NCBI GenBank assembly: GCA_021325235.1
Contig: JAJPHN010000014.1
Coordinates: 1-64,000, forward strand
DNA: 64,000 bases
Direction of reading: 5' to 3'
Source: Terriglobia bacterium
GTDB lineage: Bacteria > Acidobacteriota > Terriglobia > Bryobacterales > Bryobacteraceae
How positions within the stretch are numbered: position 1 is the first letter of the stretch; every line of letters starts with the position of its first letter. Under the pieces are notes generated by a model. It did not search any database, was not told the origin of the DNA, and saw only the letters and a list, made by a program, of their open reading frames with translations. Of this stretch, positions 36,411 to 44,270 are shown one piece after another. Made by a program: the position numbers and the translations under genes.

Positions 36411-36695
36411 TCAGCGCTGTGCCCCTCCGTTCTCCAGCTCCATCGATCCAAAGATCCCATCCAGCTGGCTGGTAGCCACCCAGGGCAGCGACAAGCGGTG
36501 CAGTCCAAAGCCGCGCACCGGCGCAAAACTGAAATGCTCCTGTTCCCAGCCGGGCCCTTTCAGATCAAACGTTCGCCCCGGCAATGCCAGCATGGCCTTG
36601 GTGTTGTACAGCAGCAGCTGCGCAATCGCGTGATAATGCGCATCGCCCGTCCAGCGGGCTAGTTTCTCGTACTCATCTAGATCGATGGCCGTCGT
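36411..36695 (-). pseudogene. C-terminal fragment of a glycoside-hydrolase-like gene
   Basis: An open frame without its N-terminal part reads DEYEKLARWTGDAHYHAIAQ, LLLYNTKAMLALPGRTFDL, KGPGWEQEHFSFAP and GFGLHRLSLPWVATSQLDGI. This looks like the end of a large secreted glycosidase-like protein; the family is not certain. Upstream the frame is closed by TAG at 36696-36698. A second minus-strand frame (36673-36876) starts with a hydrophobic, signal-like segment and ends just at the junction, which suggests an internal deletion that joined the two ends of one gene. No promoter or ribosome site supports expression. Confidence 0.6.
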
Positions 36696-36956
36696 CTATG
36701 TAGATCTCTACCTGTGCCGGGGCGCTTCGCTGTGCCGAGGCCGCACCGACACTGCGAATGGCAATCCCTTTCTCACCAAGCCGCACAAACGGAACAATTC
36801 GCATCCCGCCGCTACCCCCGGCTGCCAGGAGGAGCGCCGCCGAGCCAAAAAGTGGAGCGGCAGATTTTTCAGTCACAAGCCTCGCTGTATTTTCTCCAAT
36901 TCCAAGGACTGCATTCCATGCCAGCTATCCCGCTCGAACACTGCCTACGTGGTGTC

Positions 36957-36998
36957 GGCAATACGAATGGTTGCGTCATCTTCAAGCGCGCGGGCTGA
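36957..36998 (+). pseudogene. 3' end remnant of a second fabF-like gene
   Basis: The 42 bases ending in TGA at 36996-36998 encode GNTNGCVIFKRAG and match the last 13 codons plus stop of fabF (GGTNGCLIFKRAD). I count 33 of 42 identical bases, with differences mostly silent or conservative. Upstream similarity (GCTCGAACACTGCCTACG against the fabF serine-rich stretch) fades by about 36936. Only this tail survives. It lies between two minus-strand remnants. Confidence 0.7.
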
Positions 36999-37006
36999 CG
37001 ATGTTC

Positions 37007-37721
37007 TTACTTCGGCCGCTGCGGAATGCCGGCGAAGGGCCCGTCGCGGAACGCTCTGGCATCGGAGATGTTCACATCGGGGAAGTAAAAACGATAGGTA
37101 CTTTGGGCCAGCGGATCGCCGAAAGAGCGTAGAGAGTCTGCCAAAGAATGAGCGAATTCCGGCGGCACGTTCTTGCAGGCGTCGATGATGAGCGGTACGG
37201 AGGCTACGTCGTTCGCCTGGGCCAAGCCGGCGGCCGCGATACCCGCTACCAACAGGTTTTGGGAACGCAAGGCGCGACGCAGCAGCGGAACTCCGCGAGG
37301 ATCGCCGGTTTTCGCAAGGGGCGCCAAACCGCCCGGTAGTTCTTCCGCCATTTCCACCGCCTTCGCAAGCGGAAGATTATGCTCTTCGGCCTGTAGCTTG
37401 AATTCGGGCGAGAGATGGGATCTGCCTGTTTGGCGAGCGTCAGTTTGAACGGATTGGGTGCGTCACTTTCGACAGCCGGTTGGGCGAGTGCGGCCAGGTA
37501 TGCCCAATAGGCGTCGTTCTTATCGCCCATTCTCACCGTGGCCCGCTGGAAGTAGTCCTCGAGGACCGGATGGCCTCCACTGCTCGCGCCTGCTCAATGA
37601 TATTTACGAATTTGAGGCGATTTTCCAGCGCGGGATCAGGTTGATCGTTCTGAATGCGGCTGATTGCGTCGGCGACTGTAGCGGTATTCTGCGCGGGAGC
37701 CTTCCGACTGCCCGCAATCAT
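37007..37721 (-). pseudogene. HEAT-like repeat protein gene with two frameshifts
   Basis: Three minus-strand frames join into one protein. The first starts at 37721 with a Lys/Asn-rich N-terminus and reads ISRIQNDQPDPALENRLKFV. After a shift near 37565-37571 it becomes VLEDYFQRATVRMGDKNDAY. After a second shift near 37410 it becomes PEFKLQAEEHNLPLAKAVEM and the HEAT-like GDPRGVPLLRRALRSQN, ending in IPQRPK at 37007. The result is about 235 codons. HEAT-like repeats are helical scaffolds; the role is unknown. Two independent shifts argue for decay or poor sequence here. Confidence 0.7.
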
Positions 37722-37890
37722 AACGCAAAATGTTGCTACAGGACGGCCGGGATTCCTGAGCGCAATTTCTGAAGCATGGCGATTTCTGGGCAGGGCTGGA
37801 ACGTATAGTAGCTCAATAGCGCCGATGCGTTAGTTCGCGATCACTGATCAACTGATCGTCTGAAGCGCTCACGGCATACTAAAAGCAAGC

Positions 37891-38661
37891 ATGAAGATTA
37901 TTGTGTCGGTGAAGCAGGTGCCTGCGCGCGATTCGGCCCTGCGCGTCCGCTCCGATGGCAAATGGCTCGAGGAGAGCGATCTCTCCTGGGAAATGAACGA
38001 GCCCGACGCTTACGCGCTCGAAGAAGCTTTGCAGCTGCGCGAGAAGCTGGGCGGGGAAGTCGTGGTGGTGAGTCTGGGACGCGACCAAGCTGCGCAAACG
38101 ATTCGCGAAGCGCTGGCCAAGGGAGCCGACCGCGCGATTCACATCCAGACCGGTGAAGACGGTTCTGCGCTCGATCCTTTATCCACTGCTCGTCTGCTGG
38201 CCGACGCGATCCGGAAAGAGTCGCCCGACATGATCCTGACCGGTTTGCAGTCGGACGATCTCGGCTATGGACAGACCGGCGTGATCCTGGCCGAATTGCT
38301 CGGCATGGCGCATGCCACGATCGTGATGGAAGTCGAGCCGGAGAACGGCGCCGTGAAAGTGAAGCGAGAACTGGAAGACGGCTGGTTTCAGAACGTCACC
38401 TTGCCGCTGCCGGTTGTGCTCACGATTCAATCCGGCATCAAGAAGCTCCGTTACGCCACGCTGATGAGCATCAAGAAAGCAAAAACGAAGCCGGTGGAGA
38501 CGGTAGAAGCGGGCAATTTAGGTGCAGGCGAAGCGGCGGCAGTTATCGAGCAGGTGTACGCGCCGCAGCGTGCCAAACAAACGCAAATCCTGTCGGGTGA
38601 CGCGAAACAGGTCGCGCGCGAACTTGCTCAGAAGCTGCGTTCGGAGGTGAGGGTCCTGTGA
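37891..38661 (+). CDS. etfB: Electron transfer flavoprotein, beta subunit
   Basis: Protein of 256 residues starting KIIVSVKQVPARDSALRVR, with EMNEPDAYALEEALQLREKL and GADRAIHI. The ETF beta signature region is VKRELEDGWFQNVTLPLPVV followed by IQSGIKKLRYATLMSIKKAK. It forms a heterodimer with EtfA, holds AMP and contacts dehydrogenases such as acyl-CoA dehydrogenases. The gene overlaps etfA by 4 bases. The neighbouring fatty-acid genes (acpP-fabF) are separated by decayed DNA and probably unrelated. Confidence 0.95.
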   Translation: MKIIVSVKQVPARDSALRVRSDGKWLEESDLSWEMNEPDAYALEEALQLREKLGGEVVVVSLGRDQAAQTIREALAKGADRAIHIQTGEDGSALDPLSTARLLADAIRKESPDMILTGLQSDDLGYGQTGVILAELLGMAHATIVMEVEPENGAVKVKRELEDGWFQNVTLPLPVVLTIQSGIKKLRYATLMSIKKAKTKPVETVEAGNLGAGEAAAVIEQVYAPQRAKQTQILSGDAKQVARELAQKLRSEVRVL

Positions 38662-39629
38662 GTTTGCTGGTGGTTTTGGAACAGCGGGATGGCAAATGGA
38701 ACCGGCTCTCGTTCGAGGCGCTGGGAGCAGCGCGGAAGATCAGCGCCGAGCCCGTTATCGCCGCCGTGCTTTCTGACAAAGCGAGCGCGCTGGCGGAGGA
38801 AGCTGCCGCGTATGGCGTGGAAAAGGTCTTCGCGATTGAGCATTCTCTGCTCGGGCAGTACACGCCGGAAGCGTGGACTGCTGCGCTCGAACAATTGATT
38901 GCGGCTCAGAAACCGCGCGCCGTGACCTTCCCGCATACCTACCAGGTGCGCGATTATGCGCCGAAGCTCTCGGCGCGACTGGGCAAGCCGCTCATCAGCG
39001 ACGTTATCGATGTGAAGTCCGCGGACGGCAAGCTGGTGCTGGTGCGCCAGCTCTTTCAGGGCAAGCTGAACGCGGACGTGCGGGTCGCGAGCGAGCCGGC
39101 GTTCATTTCGGTGCAGGCGGGCGCATTTCCGGCAGCCGAGGCGAGCAGTGAGAAAGGCACAGTCGAGAAATTCGAGCCGAAACTTGATGCTTCGCAAATT
39201 CGAAGCAAACCGGAGCCGCCATTCCGAGAAGCGCAGCGTTCGGTTGATCTGGGCGCGGCGAATGTGATCGTCTCGGTGGGACGCGGCATCAAGGAAAAAG
39301 ACAATCTGCCGATCGTGGAAGAGCTGGCGCAGGCGCTCGGTGCCGAACTGGCGGCTTCGCGTCCGATCTGTGACAATGGCTGGCTGCCGATGGAGCGGCA
39401 GGTGGGCAGTTCGGGCCAGACGGTCTCGCCGAAACTTTATCTGGCGGTCGGCATCTCGGGTGCAATTCAGCACCTGGTCGGCATGAAGGGGTCGCAGAAA
39501 ATCGTCGCGATCAACAAAGACGAGGATGCGCCAATCTTTGAGGCGGCCGATTACGCAGTCGTGGGCGATTTGTTTGAGGTCGTGCCCGCGCTGACCGAAG
39601 AGATCAAGAAGGTGAAGTCCGGAAGTTGA
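38658..39629 (+). CDS. etfA: Electron transfer flavoprotein, alpha subunit
   Basis: Protein of 323 residues starting with a GTG that overlaps the etfB stop (GTGA). The C-terminal FAD-binding signature is complete: ASRPICDNGWLPMERQVGSS, GQTVSPKLYLAVGISGAIQH and NKDEDAPIFEAADYAVVGD. The N-terminal part (TFPHTYQVRDYAPKLSARLG) is the subunit interface. With EtfB it passes electrons from flavin dehydrogenases to the quinone pool through an ETF:quinone oxidoreductase, which is not seen here. Its stop overlaps the next start. Confidence 0.95.
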   Translation: MSLLVVLEQRDGKWNRLSFEALGAARKISAEPVIAAVLSDKASALAEEAAAYGVEKVFAIEHSLLGQYTPEAWTAALEQLIAAQKPRAVTFPHTYQVRDYAPKLSARLGKPLISDVIDVKSADGKLVLVRQLFQGKLNADVRVASEPAFISVQAGAFPAAEASSEKGTVEKFEPKLDASQIRSKPEPPFREAQRSVDLGAANVIVSVGRGIKEKDNLPIVEELAQALGAELAASRPICDNGWLPMERQVGSSGQTVSPKLYLAVGISGAIQHLVGMKGSQKIVAINKDEDAPIFEAADYAVVGDLFEVVPALTEEIKKVKSGS

Positions 39630-40651
39630 TGCGCCGTTTTTCCTGCGTCACCGCGCTCGCGGCCGCTCTTTTTCTCTACACCGGTTGCAGCCGTCCGGTT
39701 TCCAAGGATGTTGCGGCGACGGTGAATGGCCGTCCCATTACGTACGCCGATCTCGACCGCGCCATTGCGGCTCAGGTCGCCAGCGCGCCGATGAAGCAGA
39801 ACAGCGACCAGATGACGCAGCTGCGGCTCGAAGCTCTCCGTGCGCTGATCGACAACGAAATTCTGATGCAGCGTGCGGAGAAGGAAGGGCTGCTGGCGTC
39901 CGATTCGGATGTAGACGGCAAACTCAGCGAACTCAAGTCGCCCTACACGGAGGAGCAGTTTCAGAAGCTGCTCGAACAGCGGCACATGAACGTTCCCGAG
40001 CTGAAAGCGCAGATCCGGCGCGAACTCACGGTGCAGAAGCTGATTAACAAGGAAATCGGCTCGCACATTTCGATTTCGGATGCGGATGTGGCGGCGTTTT
40101 ACAACGCCAACAAGGCGAGTTTCAATCTGCCCGAGAACAAGGTTCGATTGGCGCAAATTCTGGTGACCCCAAATCCCGATCCGAACGTCAACAATCTGAA
40201 GAATGACAAGGCGCAAAACGACGCGCAGGCCAAGAAGAAAATTCAGCTGCTCGATATGCGCGTGCGCCAGGGCGAAGATTTCGGCCAGCTTGCACAGAGC
40301 TATTCGGAGGATCAATTCGCGCCCAACGGCGGGGACGTGGGCTTTGTGCCGGAATCGGCGCTGGACAAGGCGAATCCCGAACTGCGCAAAATCATTCTCG
40401 ATATGACGCCCGGCCAGGTCTCGCCCGTGATTCACACGGCCGAAGGCTATCGCATCATCAAGCTGATTTCGAAAGAGCCGGCCGGGCAACGTCAACTTAG
40501 CGATCCGCGCGTGCAGGAAGAGATTCGTCAGGGGCTTTTCCAGGCAAAGGAGCAGGTGCTGCGCTCGGCTTTCTACGAAGTTGCACGCAGCGAGGCCAAG
40601 GTGGTGAATTACTACGCCGAATCGGTGCTCGCCAGCCGCGACAAAAAATAG
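39629..40651 (+). CDS. Parvulin-type peptidyl-prolyl isomerase lipoprotein (SurA/PrsA-like)
   Basis: About 340 residues. A lipoprotein signal MRRFSCVTALAAALFLYTGC ends in a lipobox cysteine. A SurA/PrsA N-terminal chaperone region follows (VNGRPITYADLDRAIAAQVA), then a parvulin domain (VRLAQILVTPNP, GEDFGQLAQSYSEDQFAPNG, GDVGFVPESALD, PVIHTAEGYRIIKL). It would fold outer-membrane or periplasmic proteins. The ATG at 39629 shares its A with the etfA stop; ORF callers may extend it to a TTG 3 bases earlier. The coupling to etfA looks positional rather than functional. Confidence 0.9.
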   Translation: MRRFSCVTALAAALFLYTGCSRPVSKDVAATVNGRPITYADLDRAIAAQVASAPMKQNSDQMTQLRLEALRALIDNEILMQRAEKEGLLASDSDVDGKLSELKSPYTEEQFQKLLEQRHMNVPELKAQIRRELTVQKLINKEIGSHISISDADVAAFYNANKASFNLPENKVRLAQILVTPNPDPNVNNLKNDKAQNDAQAKKKIQLLDMRVRQGEDFGQLAQSYSEDQFAPNGGDVGFVPESALDKANPELRKIILDMTPGQVSPVIHTAEGYRIIKLISKEPAGQRQLSDPRVQEEIRQGLFQAKEQVLRSAFYEVARSEAKVVNYYAESVLASRDKK

Positions 40652-40655
40652 CCTG

Positions 40656-41591
40656 CTATTTGAGCTCTAATTCCCATTCCTGGCCGACCAATTCCTGGCC
40701 CCAGCTTCGATGCGGTTCTTCCTTGATCAGGCGGAAGCCGGCGCGTTCGTAGATTCGATGAGCGGCTTTCAGAATGCTTTGTGTCCAGAGCACGAGCTTG
40801 CGATAACCGGCGGTTCGCGCGAAGCGGATGCATTCGGCAACCAGCGCCTCGCCGAGTCCTTGTCCGCGAGCGGCGGGTTCGACAAACAGCAGGCGTAATC
40901 GAGCGATCGAGGGATCGTGCCGGTCTTTCATGAGAAAGACGTGGCCCATGTTCTGGCCATCGATTTCGCCGATCCAGCAGCGCTCGCGCGCGGAATCGAA
41001 ATTCTCCAAAAAGTCGGCGGTAAGCTTCAGGAGAAACATTTCGAAGCTCGCATTCCAGCCGTATTGTTGCGCGTACCCGATACTCTCGCGCTGGACGATC
41101 CAGCCCATGTCGCCGATCCGATGCGGCCGCAACAGATGAGGGCGAATCCTGTGATCGTTTTTGAGGACGATGCTCTCGATCGACTGCATGGAGCGGATCA
41201 GTGCCAGTTGCGCCTCTGGCCCGGCTGATTCGAGGGCGGAGCGGGCCTGTTCGTCCGAGAGCCTGTTCAGGTTATCGAAGGCCGCTCTCCCGCGTTTTGT
41301 CAACTCGAGTTGTGTCCGGCGCGCGTCATCGCTTGCCATTCTCTTGCGAAGCAGGCCAGCGCGCTCGAACTTGCGCAAAATCCGGCTCAGATAGCCTTTA
41401 TCGATCCCGAGCTCTTCGGAAATATCGCTTGCGTTGGGCGACTGACGATTTGCCAGCTCATAAAGGACGCGGCCTTCGGTGAGACTGAAATCGCTCGCGA
41501 GATATCGGTCGCTGAGCGTGCCGAGAAAGCGCGTGTAGTTACGGTTGAAGCGTCTGAAAACCTGTATGGAGCCGGCCAGAGCATCCGACAT
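40656..41591 (-). CDS. MarR regulator fused to GNAT acetyltransferase
   Basis: Protein of 311 residues. Residues 1-140 are a MarR winged helix: DFSLTEGRVLYELANRQSPN, ISEELGIDKGYLSRILRKFE and GLLRKRMASDDARRTQLELT. Residues ~155-311 are a GNAT acetyltransferase with the acetyl-CoA loop LLFVEPAARGQGLGEALVAE and the KLVLWTQSILKAAHRIYERA helix. The fusion could acetylate a small ligand or a regulator while controlling its own promoter. A perfect inverted repeat lies 20 bases before its ATG, in the spacer shared with the GH32 gene. The ligand is unknown. Confidence 0.92.
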   Translation of the reverse strand: MSDALAGSIQVFRRFNRNYTRFLGTLSDRYLASDFSLTEGRVLYELANRQSPNASDISEELGIDKGYLSRILRKFERAGLLRKRMASDDARRTQLELTKRGRAAFDNLNRLSDEQARSALESAGPEAQLALIRSMQSIESIVLKNDHRIRPHLLRPHRIGDMGWIVQRESIGYAQQYGWNASFEMFLLKLTADFLENFDSARERCWIGEIDGQNMGHVFLMKDRHDPSIARLRLLFVEPAARGQGLGEALVAECIRFARTAGYRKLVLWTQSILKAAHRIYERAGFRLIKEEPHRSWGQELVGQEWELELK

Positions 41592-41611
41592 GTTGCTATT
41601 GTCAGCCGAAA

Positions 41612-41630
41612 TAGTTGCCTATGTCAACTA
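41612..41630. promoter_or_regulatory. Candidate MarR operator
   Basis: TAGTTG (41612-41617) and CAACTA (41625-41630) form a perfect inverted repeat in the divergent spacer, flanked by further partial symmetry (aaatag and ctattt). It lies between the MarR-GNAT start (41591) and the GH32 start (41663), the usual place for an autoregulatory MarR site. Confidence 0.6.
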
Positions 41631-41662
41631 CTATTTCTGAGACACGATTGGGGGTGTGGCGT

Positions 41663-43135
41663 ATGCTGCTGTTTGTGCTCTTAGGCCGGCTCGCGCTTAT
41701 TCTCGCTGTCAGTTTTCCGTGCTTCGCCCAACAGGCGGATTACAGCCAGCTGTACCGCCCGCAGTATCACTTCTCGCCACTGCGCAATTGGACCAATGAC
41801 CCAAACGGGCTGGTGTATTTCGAGGGCGAGTACCACCTCTTTTTCCAATACAATCCGTTTGGCGATGAATGGGGCCACATGAGCTGGGGGCACGCCGTGA
41901 GCCGCGATCTGCTGCACTGGCAGGAACTGCCGGTCGCCATCCCCGAATCAGATGGCGTGATGATTTACACCGGCAGCACGGTGGTGGACGGGCAGAACAC
42001 CAGCGGCTTGTGCACGAACGGACCCTGCATGGTAGCTATCTACACCGGTCAAAATCCGAAGCGCGACTCGCAGCCGGGATTTGAGACGCAGAACCTGGCG
42101 TACAGCAATGACCGCGGGCGCACCTGGACGAAATACAGCGGAAACCCGGTGCTGAATCTGAACATGACGGATTTCCGCGATCCGAAGGTCTTCTGGTCGA
42201 AGCAGGCCGGCACATGGGTGATGGTGGTCGCGCTGCCGAACGAGCATAAGGTGCTGATCTATCATTCTCCGGATCTGAAGCATTGGACCAAGAAGAGCGA
42301 GTTCGGACCGGCGGGCGCCACGGGCGGGCAGTGGGAATGCCCGGAGCTGTTTGAGCTGCCCGTGGAGGGCAAACGGGATACGCGCTGGGTACTGAAAATC
42401 GGCGTGAACCCGGGAGCGTTGCAGGGCGGCTCGGGAGAACAGTATTTCATCGGCCGCTTCGATGGCGTGCGATTTACGAACGATAATTCGCCCGCAACGA
42501 CGCTATGGACCGACTATGGCAAGGACTGCTATTGTGCGCTGACCTTCAACAATCTGCCCCGCGAGCAGAAACCGGTGATGATCGGTTGGATGAACAACTG
42601 GCAGTACGCGGCGAAGCTGCCGACAAGTCCCTGGCGTGGCCAGATGACGATTCCGCGCCAGTTGTCCCTTCGGCAGACACGCGAAGGCATACGCTTGTTT
42701 CAGAAGCCCCTCGAACAGCTCGAATCGTTGCTTGAAGAAGAAAGTGGACGCGATCCCGGCCACAGCTTCGTTCTGGCGTTTTCGTTGCATGCCAAAGCGG
42801 GACATGAGGTGGGCCTGAAGCTTCTCTCTGACGCATCGTACTCTACCGAGATTGGCTATGATCCTGCGAAAAAGGTTCTCTTTGTGGATCGGACACATTC
42901 GGGATTGACGAATTTCAGCAAAGACTTTCCGGCTCGCGTCGAGGCACCTTTGAACGCAGAAGGCGCTTCCATCAGCGTACGGGTGCTGGTGGACCGGCTC
43001 TCGGTCGAGGTGTTTGCCGATGACGGGCGCGTGGTGGTTACAAACCTAGTCTTCCCGCCTCCGCACGCCAACAGTTTCGAAAGCCTCGGGGGTAAGGTGC
43101 CGGCGGTGATCGAGCCTGTGCACTCGATCCACTGA
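41663..43135 (+). CDS. Secreted GH32 family enzyme (levanase/invertase-like)
   Basis: About 490 residues from ATG 41663, which follows GGGGGTG by 7 bases; longer in-frame starts would precede the signal peptide MLLFVLLGRLALILAVSFPC. GH32 motifs are clear: nucleophile Asp46 in WTNDPNG, HLFFQYNPFGDEWG, stabiliser TDFRDPKVFW and acid/base Glu in WECPELFEL. The C-terminal beta sandwich (residues ~330-490, VRVLVDRLSVEVFADDGRVV) is normal. It would hydrolyse fructans such as levan or inulin, or sucrose, outside the cytoplasm. Confidence 0.93.
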   Translation: MLLFVLLGRLALILAVSFPCFAQQADYSQLYRPQYHFSPLRNWTNDPNGLVYFEGEYHLFFQYNPFGDEWGHMSWGHAVSRDLLHWQELPVAIPESDGVMIYTGSTVVDGQNTSGLCTNGPCMVAIYTGQNPKRDSQPGFETQNLAYSNDRGRTWTKYSGNPVLNLNMTDFRDPKVFWSKQAGTWVMVVALPNEHKVLIYHSPDLKHWTKKSEFGPAGATGGQWECPELFELPVEGKRDTRWVLKIGVNPGALQGGSGEQYFIGRFDGVRFTNDNSPATTLWTDYGKDCYCALTFNNLPREQKPVMIGWMNNWQYAAKLPTSPWRGQMTIPRQLSLRQTREGIRLFQKPLEQLESLLEEESGRDPGHSFVLAFSLHAKAGHEVGLKLLSDASYSTEIGYDPAKKVLFVDRTHSGLTNFSKDFPARVEAPLNAEGASISVRVLVDRLSVEVFADDGRVVVTNLVFPPPHANSFESLGGKVPAVIEPVHSIH

Positions 43136-43151
43136 AAGAGCTGTCCTGTGC

Positions 43152-43262
43152 TTAGAGCACAAAGGTTCGGAGCAGGAGGTACACCATGAGCAGGGCAACC
43201 AGTACGATGACGATGTACTTCGCCCACTGGCCGGGTGTTTTTGGGTTTGTGGTGTATTCCAC
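43152..43262 (-). CDS. 36-residue single-helix membrane peptide
   Basis: A GTG start at 43262, preceded by AGGA 6 bases upstream, gives EYTTNPKTPGQWAKYIVIVL then VALLMVYLLLRTFVL and a stop. It has one transmembrane helix with a short polar N-terminus. It begins 12 bases after the cpoB stop and is co-directional with the Tol-Pal cluster. The even hydrophobicity and ribosome site support it, but no family is recognised and no transcript evidence exists. Confidence 0.5.
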   Translation of the reverse strand: MEYTTNPKTPGQWAKYIVIVLVALLMVYLLLRTFVL

Positions 43263-43274
43263 CAGCGGATCCTG

Positions 43275-44192
43275 CTAGCGGCGCCTCGCGGTGGTGGTCG
43301 TGCTTGCCGAGACACCGAGCGCGCGCAATTGCGAAAGCGCTTTACGGGCATCGTCGGTGTGGGGATAATTCTGCACCAGGGTGCGAAATTCGGTTACGGC
43401 GCGGCTGCGCTGATTGCTCTTGAGAAGTGACATCGCCTTCATGTAGTGCGCATCCGGCGTCTTCGGGTTATCGGGATAGCGCTCGAGCACGGCGTCGAAC
43501 GATTTCACAGCGGCGGAGTAGTCGCCCTTGTTGTAGCTGATCTCGCCTAGATAATACTGCGCGTTGGCGGCCAGTTCGGTATTCGGGAAATACTGCAGGT
43601 ATTGCGAGAACTCGGTGTATGCAAGCTCCGTTTTGCCGGTTTGAAAATCGCGCATCGCAGCCGTGTAGGTGTCGTTCGCGCTCATACCGGCTGGCGGCAT
43701 GCTTTGCCCTACGCCCTGCGGCGTTGTCGCTCCTGGAGCGCCGGTGGGAGGAGCCCCATTGGGAGTGGCTGCGCCTGGAGCCGGCGGCGGATTCTGCATG
43801 ATCTGGAGCTGATTCTTAAGATCCGTCATCTTCGCATCCATACGATCGAGACGGGCGCTCAGGTCAGCAATGGAATCTTTCAGCGCACGCACATCGTCGC
43901 TCACCGAATCCACTTTGCTGCTCATTCCGTTCACCGGAGCCAGCGACTTTGCCACGCCGTTGCTCACGTTGTCCTGCAAATTGGCCATCTGGTCTGCGGT
44001 CCGGCGCAGATCGCCCTGCATAGCCTGAACCATGCCGGTCAGCGTGTCCAGCTTCGAATTGAGCGATTGCTGCAGAGCGTTGATGCGGTCTTCCAGATCG
44101 CGCTGCATCTGCACCAGGTCTTTGTTGACCGCGAAAGAAAAGCTGGAACAGGTAACGAGCAGGGCGGCGACGCGCACAAATTTCATTGCCAT
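43275..44192 (-). CDS. cpoB: Tol-Pal system protein CpoB/YbgF
   Basis: Periplasmic protein of 305 residues: signal peptide (MKFVRVAALLVTCSSFSF), a long trimerising coiled coil (LVQMQRDLEDRINALQQSLN through LKNQLQIMQ), a Pro/Gly/Ala linker, and three C-terminal TPR-like repeats (FQTGKTELAYTEFSQYLQYF, KGDYSAAVKSFDAVLERYP). CpoB links Tol-Pal to peptidoglycan synthesis at division. The ATG at 44192 is reported; a second ATG at 44186 has better spacing to GGGGAG. A terminator separates it from pal, so it may be partly independently expressed. Confidence 0.9.
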   Translation of the reverse strand: MAMKFVRVAALLVTCSSFSFAVNKDLVQMQRDLEDRINALQQSLNSKLDTLTGMVQAMQGDLRRTADQMANLQDNVSNGVAKSLAPVNGMSSKVDSVSDDVRALKDSIADLSARLDRMDAKMTDLKNQLQIMQNPPPAPGAATPNGAPPTGAPGATTPQGVGQSMPPAGMSANDTYTAAMRDFQTGKTELAYTEFSQYLQYFPNTELAANAQYYLGEISYNKGDYSAAVKSFDAVLERYPDNPKTPDAHYMKAMSLLKSNQRSRAVTEFRTLVQNYPHTDDARKALSQLRALGVSASTTTTARRR

Positions 44193-44230
44193 TTACTCCC
44201 CAGTGTAAGCGTAAAGCGCACGAACGAAGG

Positions 44231-44262
44231 ATAGAAAAGAGGGCGGACGGTAATCCGCCCTC
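44231..44262 (-). terminator. Intrinsic terminator between pal and cpoB
   Basis: On the minus strand a perfect 9-base stem GAGGGCGGA / TCCGCCCTC with a 6-base loop is followed directly by TTTTCTAT. It lies 9 bases after the pal stop (44271) and ahead of cpoB (44192). It should reduce read-through into cpoB. Confidence 0.85.
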
Positions 44263-44270
44263 CGGAACAC

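Noticed and set aside
36685-37188. 167-codon plus-strand frame across the decayed region
   Set aside because: Arg/Ser-rich shadow translation crossing three remnants; no family pattern.
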